Source: Cruorifilaria tuberocauda
Taxonomy: Eukaryota > Nematoda > Chromadorea > Rhabditida > Onchocercidae
Direction of reading: 5' to 3'
DNA length: 64,000 bases
Assembly (NCBI GenBank): GCA_013365365.1
Contig: JABVXU010000028.1
Location: 124,001 to 188,000, forward strand
The notes below the pieces were generated by a model. The model saw only the letters and a list, made by a program, of their open reading frames with translations, searched no databases and was not told where the DNA came from. Every line of letters starts with the position of its first letter. The first letter of the stretch is position 1. Both the position numbers and the translations under genes were made by a program. Shown piece after piece: positions 35,773 through 49,200 of the stretch.

Positions 35773-38229
35773 ATCAGAATTGGAAAATTTGAATGGAAAA
35801 TACAATTAGCCAAATTGCCTTTATATATTATCAGTAAGAAATTTCAACATCGCATATATTTATTGCATTGTATTTTACTCCTAAAAATTTTTCTTTTATT
35901 AATTTATGTTTTTAACATAAAAGCAAATATTAAGTAAACCAATAAATCATATTGTGACCATTTTGAAATGTAAAAAAAACGTCAGAAATTGAATCAAATC
36001 CGATTTACGGACTACATTTTATAGTAATTCGATTAGTCAATATTAACTGCACATTACAGCTTACACAAAACTTTTAGCAAAAACCAGAAAGTACAATAAA
36101 GAGGAAAACAGGCTTTTATTATTTTGAAGAAAAAGAATCTTTAATATAATATAAAAGGTTTTTACTGTTGAAGAGAGATACTCTGACAATAACTATAATG
36201 ATAATTTACTATTATAATTTATATTTAAATGAATGATAGCTTTGCTCTCATCTGATATCAAGCAGTTTTAGGTAAAAAGTACAATTCAGAAAAGGAAATT
36301 TCAAAAACCAACAATCCATCGTCGTTCAAGGACATTAACAAGCCTGAATGTCAAATGTGATATATTTTTACTCGAATTTTCCCTCACTCATTTAGAATGT
36401 CTTTTCTAATTGAAATGGATGAGTAATCACAGGTGCTGGTTGATAAGTGATGATGACTAATCATTACCTGCCATTTCCATAAGATGAAGGAATCAAATTT
36501 GATTTTAATTTTTTTTTTGAAAGAATTATATAATACAATTGAAAATTTGAAAATACAAGCGAAAAGTTAAAAAGGTCGAAAAACGTTAATGCTACAATAA
36601 TTAATTCAAACTTAATTAGCTTATTTTGAGAGAAATTTATTAATTAGCTTACTTTGAAAGGAATTTATTTGTTTAATTTAGCAGATAGCTACTGATTAGT
36701 TGGTTTTTTTTAAAGTTATGCATCAGTCCAAATATACTTGCTTTTATATTTTATGAAAATATACAATTTCAATTTTAATAAATGAAATCAGTTATTTAAC
36801 ATAGTATTTTATCATCATCAGATAATAGTGATAAAGATTATGGAGAAACTTTTTTGCATGAAAGATCATAGTGAACAGTTGAAATGAACATGAAAATACA
36901 AAATATAAGCTTTAAAGGGAAGAAAGAAAGAGAGGAAAACTTTGTCGAAGAAGAGAAAACAACTTGAACGGTTCTTCTCCGTTTTCTTTCATCCGAAATC
37001 AAAAAATTCTTTCTGTAAATAGAAAAAAAAGTTTCCTGTTTAATTTTTATTTCTATATTTTCCTATAATAAGTTGGAAAAAGTTTTTTTCTTATTGAAAT
37101 AATAGAGAAGGAGGCAATAGTTGGAAAGGTAGAAAGGATAGTCTCTCAATTCAATCTGTTTGGTTTAATTTTTACGGGTCGGAGAGATTTTCAGCGATAC
37201 CATTAGACGATCGTACCTCCCAGCATTATTATCATGAATCGCTCTACTGCTTCTGTTGTCCGATAAAGGAGGAGGGATTGATGGACGGATTGAGGGACCA
37301 ATGGATAGTCTTCGTATTAATTTTCAACTAATTATTTTCATATTCGAAATAGAAATATCTATCAAGTCTTACTTTTCTTGTATTTACAATTAGCTAGGAA
37401 ATAAATGTTATAATTGGTTTATAGAAATTTTTCTTTTATATTAATTAGTGATTATGAAAGAGAAATTATAAAAAATTTGATATGAAAATATGGAATTAAT
37501 GTCTATCTACATGTAATTATAGTAAAATTATAATTATCATTAATCAGCTTTGGCAATCTTACAATTAAAAATTAAAAATTGGAAAAGAGTGGAAAGTTAT
37601 CTAGTCTATCACTATCATTATCAAAACAATAGATTATTTCCATCACTATAAATATGTGATTCTTTGTTAAAGTGATAATTAATCATATCAGACTTTTTAA
37701 TTTCTTTATTTCAGATATTCTAGATTAACGTTTTAAATCTCATTTGCTTAAAAACTCAATTTACTTTTTAGAAGTAATTTGTTTACTTTTTTCATAGAAA
37801 TCAATATATCGCAGAGGAAAGTTGCACATTTTGGTTATTAATGGATTTGAATGAAGAAATTGAATTTTCCTCATTGTTATTAGCAAAAATTTGTTTCTGA
37901 AACAGAAGAAAATTTTCTATTAATGTAAGTAATGATAATGGTAATGATGTTTTGTTAACTATAAGAAAATTTCTTTCAACTGGAAAGCTGAGATATCAGG
38001 GAGAGATGGAGCAAAGCACCATTAACAGGACAAATACTTTAATCGGACCAGTTTAATCAGTTTTCTTTCTTTTCATGCAATATGAGGGAGTTTGCTAGAG
38101 AGGGAGACGGAAGTTGATAAACAAACAGATTGATTGATGCCATGAATATTCTACAATTAAAAATTAGAAATTTTTACTTAGAGGACCGGTGGCCATTCAT
38201 TCACTCGTCTAACATTCTTTTCTTTCTCC

Positions 38230-38260
<31 letters not shown>

Positions 38261-38865
38261 ATCAGTTTTCTCTATGCAAATCTTTACATATATACATATA
38301 TGTATGTATATATATTCAAATTTAAATATTTCACTATCATTTGCACAAATTATAATCATCCAAATAGTAAATACTATATATTGCCATGTGGAAGTGATGA
38401 AAGGATATTTTGAATGAAAAATGAATTAACTCGATATTGGTTTCAGTGATGGCGATAAAACTCAATTAAATACATATAATTATTTACAAGCAACTATAAT
38501 AACCAACCAAATTCGATAATTTCCCATCTATTCCCAATCATCTTTTTCCAATATCCTCTTTTCAGCCGGATTATGCAAGTTATGAAGTATTAAATCTTAT
38601 TTAAATTCAAGTTTCCCTTTTTTTCCGAAAAAATTAGAACTTTAAATTTCATATTACTACTAATTAGTTCAGATCCAGTAATTTAAGTATATAATAAACG
38701 TATGAAAAAATCATATATTTCCTCGCCGATGATTAAAACTATTCTTCTAGCAAGTTAATAACCCATTTCCCAGTTCAATATTCCGAATCCGGACATCATA
38801 CCTCACTCGAGTCCACAATTTATCTCCTTCCAAGCATTCTACCAAACTATCTTACTTCAGAAGGG
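35773..38865. other. AT-rich intergenic region with CT microsatellite
   Basis: About 3.1 kb between minus-strand genes. The proximal part presumably holds the ZP-N gene promoter. A CT microsatellite lies at 38226-38259, followed by an ATAT/GTAT run. Bases 37170-37280 are less AT-rich but show no clear frame. Confidence 0.5.
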
Positions 38866-39324
38866 CTAAATTTTCAGTAACTTTCTCAAGAGCTTCGTGT
38901 TTAACTCCAAACAATCGGTCAGCAAAACTCTCCGAGTTTCACATGCTTCAATTTCAGATTTCCTTTTATAAACAGTATATAGCAACTTAAAGTCTGGAAT
39001 AAACACTTTATTATCCATTAAAAAGTTCAATTCAACTTCACATTTAACAAATTTTCGGATGCTGTTCATAGATCAAATCAATATAATATAAAATGCATAG
39101 TTTGGCTTTTGGCAGTGATTCTTTTCCAACATTAGAAACAACTAATAACTGAAAAAAAAGATTAAGAACGATTATTTTGAAAAAATTGAGATTTTTATTA
39201 ATGAATATCATTCCAACTATAATACTACGGTCACGGATGAATGCTATCGATAGATAAGCAAGTACTTTTACTCTTGTCACCTAATTTCCGTCTCCAGGAA
39301 CAGATGAATTAGACACTCAGTCAT
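38866..39324 (-). other. Possible small gene or utx-1 3' sequence, unresolved
   Basis: Three protein-like minus-strand frames follow one another: MTECLIHLFLETEI from an ATG at 39324, VKVLAYLSIAFIRDR into SNVGKESLPKAKLCILYYID, and KSEIEACETRRVLLTDCLEL ending at a stop at 38866. They lie in different frames. A short phase-consistent intron (GTTAAATG to TTCCAG, about 39055 to 38993) could join the last two, but the first join has no clear splice pair. Composition is more balanced than the surroundings. It may be a separate short gene or part of the utx-1 3' untranslated region. Confidence 0.2.
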
Positions 39325-40271
39325 ATTGCAAATGAATGAAGTTCTCAAAAAAAGAAGACTTCAAATGCAGAAAATACCAAATTGGAACCTTTCTTTACCT
39401 ATGTTTTATTGCTATTTAACTCTTTCTACAATCTACAATATTCTGCATTAATTACAAGCTCAGTGTTATACAGTTAAACAATATAAGCTCAGGGGCAAGA
39501 ATGAAAATTAACGACTATTTTATGCTGTAATATATTAAAAATGAGTGCTATCACATAATTTTTCTTTTTCTGCCTTCACTAAACATGAAAGATTACATAC
39601 AAAAAATAAGCAAAACCATCCTTAGGTCCTTTTGAAATCAGTATCACATTATATTACGAAACAGCTTATAATACAATAAATTTTAAATTAGAAAACTTCT
39701 GCATATCATATATAAAAAAGAATGAAGAAAGTGAAGCAAAAATCAAATACTTTTGAAAAGCATTTCTATGTGAATTGCACAATATTAAAAAAGAATCAAA
39801 ACACGAGATATGTATACTATACATTCAAAATTAATCAAACGGCTGATAAAGACACGGATATCAGTGGCAGTATCCACATACGACCTGACAGCAAGAATAT
39901 AAATATAATACAAGTTATGCATAAAAATTAATGAAAGGCGTCACTATTCATACAGTCGTTTCGATCAACAAACAACGGCAGACCTGTTTTGCTGAAATGA
40001 AACAAAACTGTGGCAGATACAAAAGTTTTAATCTGAAGTCTACGAAGTTCTCGAAAGTGAAGTGATTAGCTCATCATTCAGCTAGATGTTGAGAAGAATA
40101 CTAATAACAAGGTTATACTTGAACGAATGATGCAGTCCAAGGAACTAAAACATGAAATATATTAATTTTTGACTGGCATTTACCATAAATTGTTCAGTAT
40201 TATAATTAATTTGCCGATAATTTACATATTTTCTTGCAAAGTAAGATTAGTTTTGTTATAGGACAGAGAAT
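39325..40271. other. 3' flank of utx-1
   Basis: AT-rich sequence directly downstream of the utx-1 stop; presumably its 3' untranslated region. An alternative last utx-1 exon (40082-40144, after an acceptor at 40145) is formally possible. The short plus-strand frame at 39722-39931 has no support. Confidence 0.4.
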
Positions 40272-43200
40272 TCAATTTACCGGATAAAGACGAAACTGGT
40301 CGAAAACACTACAAAGATCATCGAATGTGTACTGTTGAAGGACAGTAAAGTTTGAGAGATCTGCTTTTCGAGCACACTGAACGCAGTAGACGGGAAATTT
40401 ACCATTTACTTCACGAACAAACAATATATTCCAAACTTCGATCTGTAAAAAAAAATTACTAATTTCGCGAAATATAAAAACCCTTCCTATATCATAAAAT
40501 CAGGATCGAGCAATGACCAATGTAATCGAAAACACTAAGCTACGATAGCTACGAAACCTAGGTATGAAATAAAGCTCAGAATTTCAATGTATATTATATA
40601 CAACTTATATTCAAGAATTAGTAAAATACATGCTCTTCTAAGTAAATTTCTACTATGTAAGTCAAACAAAGTGAAATTTTCAGAAAATGATTGTTTTTTT
40701 TATGGAAGAGTTTTTCATTTCAATATTACTTCATTCTTAATATATGAAACTCGGATCAGCAATGTTTAATGCAATATACCTCACAAGTAGAGCAATAATG
40801 CGACACTTCCCCTTTCTGTCTTGGATGCATCCGAATTGGTTTATCGTAAGCACTCAACATATCAACGATCATCTTACTATAAGCTAATGACCGTATAAGC
40901 ATTTGTTTGATTAACGTAAACATTTTTTGATTCGAAAAGCGTATATTTCTTGCCAACTGCCAACTCAAATGCTGCATTGGTACCAATGATTTGTAACCCT
41001 GAAGTGAATACTGCATTCATTAAGAAAATTAAATTCTAAATAACATTGCTAAAGCTCATACGAAAAATGAATCAAAACGATGGATACACGTGTTGACGAT
41101 TGTTATTTTCGATGGAAAAAACATATGATAACATGATGTATTTCAGAAGTAAGTCATTTCATTCGAAGCAAGTAATTTCATTTAAAAATCAGTTTTCTAA
41201 AATATCCTTTAACGGTTAATTTGATAAGAAATTGAAGTTACCTTCAACACCATATTTTAGAACCTAAAAAAATCCAGTACTAAAATTTAATTTCCCATGG
41301 AATATTTCAAAAACTTACATTAAGTTTATTCCATTCATGGCAATGTAGAGCCATTTCATATTGGTTTGGTGTGGGTGGCCCAACATTCCATGCCACATTG
41401 TTACACCATCCGGTACTGTGTACCCAGTGAATACAACCACTGCCTATCCAAACCACATCACCCGCTTTCTGAGTAAACCGATGCACAGGGATATTTGCCT
41501 CCAATAGCTCATTAACATCTGGCCACCATGATCCTTTTAGAAAGTTGATTTTGCGCCTCAAAGTCAAGGCTATTAAACGATATATTTTTTTTACTTTCAT
41601 ATAATTTAAATAGATTGAATAATTGTGAATTTTAAGTTAGAGATAAATAAAAATGACTAATCGTATTAGCTTTTTTCTCAATCGAATCGTACCACATTCC
41701 TCTTTCTGTCAAAATCAGCTAATTTCTTACTATTAAATAACTATCCATTTGAAGATTAATTAAGCATACTTTTCAATTAATTCATTAACCCCGGACCAAT
41801 ATTCATATGGAACACAAAACCATTCACAATCGCCTGGTCCAATGTTTATATTCACTGATGCCAAACAATTATTTTCAACATGCCCTGGGGTACGTGCACC
41901 TGGTACCTAGAACAATCAGACACTTGATATACAAAACATATCAACTATCATTAAATTGAAATTGAAAAAAATTCCCAATCAAAAATTTGACCTTTTCAGT
42001 AAGTAATAATTTGCACCAAGAGAATAATCTAATAATTTAGGTAAATCATGCATCAAACAACATACCTTCATATACAGTTGAACGGTATTCATACCATAAA
42101 CAGTATGCCCAAGATGTGTTAACATATTACATGCGGCAACTAATCGCGCAAAAGACGGCATTTTATTCAATTCCGCTAGTTGCATCCTATACAAATAATT
42201 TCATGTTCTTCCACTTTATTTTATATTTAATACGTGCCAAATATTTTGTCTTTTTCTTTTTCATAATACCCTCAGAAAACAAAGCATTCCAGGAGAAAGT
42301 AAAAACGAAACAATGAAAACGTTATAACATGGAAGAGAAAAAAAGATATTAAATTAATAAAATAGTTTCTACCAAACAATATAAGAGTGACAAAACTTCT
42401 TACTTAAACTTTGTTTCATCAGAAAGATCAACATTTGTTCCAAATTTGATCAACTTCATTGGCATTTGAGATTCCTCAAGTACAGTAGCACGTCGGCGCT
42501 TCAATGAACCATTACTAGCATCTGTTGAAGTACCACCACCACTACCACCACCACCACCACTTCCACCATATTTTGCACTTGCTGCTCGAAGTTTTTCGGC
42601 TTCCTCCTAAATTTCAATCTTAAAAGTATATATTTTTTTATGTTTTGTCTATATTTTGAACTGAAAATCCCCTAATTATTGAAATCGAAATTATTGAATC
42701 ATTCATCCAAACGGTATCACAGTAATAGTATAAGTTGACAATGTGCAAAAATATTCCATAATTCTAGATCTGAAACCATTTATTTTTTCACTGCTCAATT
42801 CCAGAAATATGTCTTAGTGTTACTTAATAATACTCAGTTGACATTTGTAAAGGCCATGAAACTATATAGATTTACTTATATTATCCCATGCTTATGAAAA
42901 ACATTAAATATGCTACTTTTAAGCTATACTGGAATGACTGGGCCTGATATTGAGCATAATGAGCAATAGTAGTATAAGAACGAATACTGTGACATATCCA
43001 TGTTGGCTGTCCAAGATGATCAACATTTTGATCAGGAGGCATCTTATACTGAGACCGTATTTCCACCTAAAATTAATTGGTTTTTTTGAAAGCATTATTT
43101 AATAGTTCGCTGAATAGTAATATGGAAATTCATGTCAAGTATTCTTTAAATCTCTCCACCTTATTAAAAATCCTTTTAGATGAACTGCAATTCTTGTTTA

Positions 43201-46200
43201 GTTAAAAATTATACAGAGAAATGCCGGATAGACAAGTCCATAAAACATTGTTATTATATTCATACCTCAACAGTAAAAGCAAAGCTGAGTGCTTACTCAC
43301 TGCTTATCAACTAACTTTGAACTTCTTACCTAATATCTCAAATCAAAACATGATAACGAATCGTTGAAGAAAATTTTCTAAAAATTAATAGAAAACAAAT
43401 CACTGTAAAGTCCTGCACAATAATCCAAAATACTTTCTTAATTTTTTTAAACTCATTTCTGCACAAGCAGCACGATGGAGCAAAATTGCTCTTTGCAACA
43501 CATCAAACTTCGATCGCAGAACGTACCTCATGATTCGGTGCAATTTCCAACAAAGATTTTGTTGAAAATAATGAAAGATCCATTTTTAAAGTTTGCGTCA
43601 AACCTCGTATCAATGCAGCTGCACTATTGTAACAATAATTTTGTAACTCAATACTATATGCTTCTTTTCGTGATTCCACCATAATTACAGGTGTTGGTCG
43701 TAAAAGCTGAAAATAATATTTCAAACTGATCATCAAATCCCCGGAACAATAATTAACCAACTTTAGTTTATCACTTCAAAAAAAAAAGAGTCACAGCTGT
43801 AACTTTGGTAAATCAAGTTTTTGAAAAATTGAACGGACTTTTTCAGGTAGAATTTTTTCCATTTGTGGTACTTCCGGTAAGGTTGGAGGCTTCACTTGTT
43901 CATCAAATATTTCCAGAAATTCACTTGGTTTATCAGCTCTTTTCCTGCATCTTTCCATTAATTCTGATGCTGTGATTGTGAGCGGTACTCGAACATCAGC
44001 AGTAAGTGAGAACGAATAAGGCAATGGAGAGACAACCCTAGTTACCTTTGCCTAAAATAAAAATATCTTGATCAAAATACTTTAAAAATTCTCTAAAAAT
44101 AGTGAACAACAATCAATTTCTTCCAAAATATCATATTATCTTCAAACTAGAAGTTACTTGTTCCTTTGTCATCTCCTTATTGTCAATAGTGGTCGATTTT
44201 TCAGCCAAGTGAATCTCTAATGAGGAAGTAGAAGGCATAACAGCATCATCGTCTGCAAAAAGCGATTCAAAAAAAAATAATAATATTAAAATCTTAAACA
44301 ACGAAAAAATGCTTTATTTAAATTATTTTCGAAGATTTAAGTAAAATCTTAAACTTTTTAGAAATAAAAATCTGAAAAGACAATAATAAGTTACCATCTA
44401 TAAGCATTTCCGTTTTGATACCACCATTTGTAAAGTCCTGTTCAGCATGCATTTCCACAGACTCGACACTATTTTTTTCAATCTAGATAGTAATGAATGA
44501 GTTCAGAAATTTCAATTAGAATTATGAAACAAATGATGTATGAAATAATCTACAGTTAGATATTAGAGTTTAATCAGTCTGATTCAGAAGATTTATTACA
44601 GCTCTAAATTTTTACTTATAAACTTTTGCAAATAAAATCCTTAGTTACCGTCCCGAATTTACTTTCTAGCACTTCCAATAAAATACGTTCGCGTTCAGTA
44701 ATTTCAGCTTTATTCGCACGCAAAATATTCATTAGTTGGATTTGTATTTCCACTGATTCGTTTGTGTTCTGCAAGATAGGAGGATGCTAAAGAAAGCGAT
44801 TTTAATCAAAACTCACCAAAAATTATTACAATTAATAATGATTAAAATTGATATCGATTAAAAAACTGCTAATACTACTACTTCACTGTACTTATGCACT
44901 GTTACTTCAACTAAAGACATAAATACCTGAGGTAACGTTAACGTAGCAGAAAGTAGCGGACTACCGTCACGATAGCGCTGCTGTTTTTGCTGAAAAAATG
45001 CAAAAATTAAAAATCAAAAACAACAGAGAGGAGGTAAGCAGTACAGCACAATCGAAAATAGCGGTTTAAGAAAATAAAGAGTATTGCACATAATATTGAA
45101 AAATTATGTGTTACCGATGCAGGAAAAACAAACTTTCAAGAACTCTTCTTGTCTCTGACTTAGTTCAGCAGGAATGGAAAGCCTCCAAGCTTCGTTAAGA
45201 CCAGGCAATCTAAAACCATAATTTTTCAAAGTACGAATTCTTCAAAACCATCCTCCAACTTTTCGACATCAAATAAAGTAATTACTCGCTGGGTGGCAGA
45301 GACCGCAAATTTCCAATAAGCAAGGAAGACGGGTGCAATTCCTTTTCAAGAACACGAATTCTCGCTTTCAATGCTTCCGGTGCCGCTGAAAAATTCTTGA
45401 ATTGCAACTTGCGAACGGTTTTTAAAAAACAATAAAAATAAATATTTAAAAATACACAAACACTCATTAGGTAACATTCATTACTATAACTGCCTAGCAA
45501 AGAATTGGTGATACAGTTTACTATTTTATCCATCCTATGAATAATATGGGAATACTTGTTACTAATAGCTATCCAACAATGTTCAGTGATTTGCTTCTTT
45601 TTTTAACCTTCAAAATGAAGCTTCCATTCGGAACTAAATTTTCTTCATAAATTTTGAACTAACCTGGTTGACACTTCAACGCTTTCTTAAAACAGTGGAG
45701 TGCGTCCGAAAATTGACAATTAACTTCGTATAAACGTCCTAAATCTGTCCAGGCAGCACTATGCTCACGATCTGACTGAACTGCGCAAATAAACGCCTGA
45801 AAAGAAGGAAGAATAAATCTCAAAAATTTAGTCAAGATGAAACAAAAACAGTGGAAATTCATGTACAGTTAATTTTTCAAAATAGAACCTTTCTAATTTA
45901 GATTCAAATTGTTAGAACATATGATATGCATTAATTGGATTTATAAATAAGAACTAAAAAAATTAGTTAACCTGCAATGCATCCATTGGCTGACTTTGTT
46001 GCTGATATAAAACACCAATACTACACCACGTATCTGCATCTGCTTCTGATTTATCAATTGAATGCCTAAAAATGCAAAACTTGAAGTATGTCCAAAATCT
46101 TTATAATAGATTTAAATAATGTTACCACGACACGGTAAGCCTCTAATACTAATAGAAAAATATCATCAATATCAAAAAATATAATCAACAAGTAACTGAA

Positions 46201-49200
46201 TAACAAAGAACTAACTAATCGCTTTTTCACAAGAAGTTTTCTTTGCGAACATAGTGATGAATTGTCGTCATCCATTAAGGATATTTTTATTTTGTCACAT
46301 ATGCTATTTACATTCCGGAATTGTTATTTTTTTGTATTTATGGGCGACAGTATTATTACTAACCAGCATCACTTATAATTCTTACAGATATAAAAAACCT
46401 CGTTAAAGTATTTATAATATAATCCCACTAGTGTAAGAGGCTTATCGCAATTTATTGACAAAGTTCCATCTCATAAGCAAATTTATCGATACACTCAAAT
46501 CATAATTACAAATTTTTCACAATACAATACTTTCAAACAGCAACATAATAAACAATAAACCTGTAGTAAACAAATGCGTCGTGTGCTCTGTCTTGTAGTT
46601 CACCGTAACAACGTCCTAAGTAATAGTATGTTTTTCCACAATTAGGTTCGAGTTCTTTGCTTTGAATAAGATAATTTTCTGCTTCGAAAATTTTTTGAGG
46701 TCTCTGTGCTGGTTGGCACTCCTCACGATAGCACAACCAACCTGAAATATGCAACATAATTAGATTACCTCAACATATCCTTACGGTAACAAGTAAAACA
46801 TGATACACTCTATCAAAGCATTCCTATTGGAACCTAAAAATTCGATTAGTTGCAATCCTCCAACAACTGAAAGTCATCTATGAGTCATTTCAACATTTCG
46901 GCAAAAAATGAGCAAGCAAAATCATTTGGTAAAAAAATTAAACTTAATCAAATTCATGCGATTCCGTATAAAATATTCATTAGTTTCCCATAACCACAAC
47001 AACGAACAGATAATTAACTTTGCGAAAAGAGAAAATTTAAACTTGAAAGTCCAGAAAAATAGAACTAAAAAAAAGAAAGAAATTCTGACTAATGAGATGA
47101 CAGCATATACCTGCTATTTCAAGAAGCTTCTTTATCCGGAAGTCAGTGATGTCACAGTGTAAAGAGTACACGAGAGGAAAAAGAGAGAAAAAGAAATGAA
47201 ACCAGATGATAGATTACCAAGCTGTCTTAGGATCTGTGCTTGTAAATTGCTCGTCAATTGAACGGAATGGTCAGTTAAGATAGTTCGATACTCGACGGCT
47301 GCCCGATCAAGGTCACCAGCGATGTCGTAGCAGTGAGCTATGTTGAAACGCAATTCAACCTTCGTCAGGAATGTGCTTTCACGGCTATCGTTCAGCGCTG
47401 CTGTGAAGTGCTGCAATGCACCCATAAATTACTCAGGTATTTAATCAACGCTCAGACCACTCAACACAAAAGTATCGAAACGTAATCGTACAGTTGAAAA
47501 TTCAGTTATTCAATAAAGATGGTTAATATTTAACAGTAAGTGGCATCAGCTATATAAGCGATAATTTACTTCATTAAGGTAGACCCAAATTAACTTATCG
47601 TTAATTTAGTATTTGTGGTATCTCGCATAATTATTTGTCCTATTCATTTCATAACAATAATTATTTGGAATTTAATTACCTTGCTTGCTGATAATCAAAT
47701 ATCGAAGTAGTTAACATGTGTGAAAATTATCAGTCAACAAATGATTTAGTCGTATTCAAGACTAAAAGTGACCCCAAAATCTGTTTTTCTCATATTTGCA
47801 TACTACACTATTGCCATTATTTTTCTTGACGGACTGTGCAGTGACTTTAAACCATCAAAATTCCTAAGTTCATTGCGAAGCAAAAAGCAGTTATATTTTT
47901 TAGAAACGAAAAAAGACCGAAGTGGTGGGTTTCTATAGGAAGTAACTACTGTGGGAGATGGATACTTAGAACATCAATTTGATGAGTACTTTGCCGGTTC
48001 AATGGAGCACTGATTGTCATTGAACTAATGATTAAGTGACACCAGAAATACACCAACATGATATAAGTACTTGATGATTTCTAAATAAGAGATTTAAATT
48101 GAAAAAAGCTAAAGACCTTAATGGCAAGTTCAAAAAATTCCAAATTCTTGTAAATAAATCCCAATCTGGAATATATTTCAACCGTAAATTCGTGATTTGG
48201 ATGTGAGTAAAGAACGCGATTGAATGCTTCACCAGCGCTGAAATAAGACACAAATATTTTGGTTGTAAAAAAAAAAGATCAGGCACAATTAAGCAAGCAA
48301 AAAAATTCATTCAAGGTATTCAAGATCTAAAACCAGTGTTTTGAATAAGATTAGAAAGGATAATTATAACAATTTGTTATTAAATCAACTCATTTTGAGG
48401 AAAAGAAGGATGAAACCAGAACGATATTTTGAAAAAAAGGTAATGTAAATACAGTTGGAAATTCAGTTATTTTCTTTAAAAGAAAAGAAACTAAGGATAT
48501 ATGAAGAACAAAGTTTCTATCGTTTTATATGTTTCAAACTTTTGAAACGAGTTAAAAAAATTTCATCTCGACTTGATAACACAGTTTTAATCGAAAGAAA
48601 ACTTCTTTTCATGTCCAATTACTCTTCAGTAGAACGAGAAAAGACTAGAATCACCATGGTAGCACTTCAACGTATTTCTTATATCATACACAAATCCTAG
48701 TAAACAAGAGTAGAGAGAGAATGATTTTGATTTTCTTCAATCTAATCAATTCATTTGCGTCTATGATTTCGTTTGAGAAATAGTTCAATAATAAATAGAT
48801 ATAATTTCCCAATTTATTCGGTAAGCGCTTACCGTCTATCTCTCTATGGTTGAAGAAATTGGTTGAGGAATTTCAAAAACTACTTATGATCAAAACAGAT
48901 ATAACAATTACCCATCATCTTCATTGTAAATCATGATGTAAATCAGCGGACAATCATCCTGTCAAATGCTATCAAGCACAATTGAGTGATTATCCCTCAC
49001 GATGATTTGAAATTCGCGATAATAAATGAATATTAAAAGTTGAAATAAATGGGAAAAACAACCGAATATAGAAGTATTTAATAGTGAAAAACTTTGAAAC
49101 AGCAGATAACAAGACAGAATAAGAAGAATGAAAGGTAAAGGTCAGGAAGGTAATTTACTCCTAAAATGATTAGCAATGATTGGAAATAATGAGGGAAGTA

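Noticed and set aside
38130..38417. 95-codon plus-strand frame
   Set aside because: It is built around the CT microsatellite and an ATAT run; the Ser-Leu repeats are an artefact.
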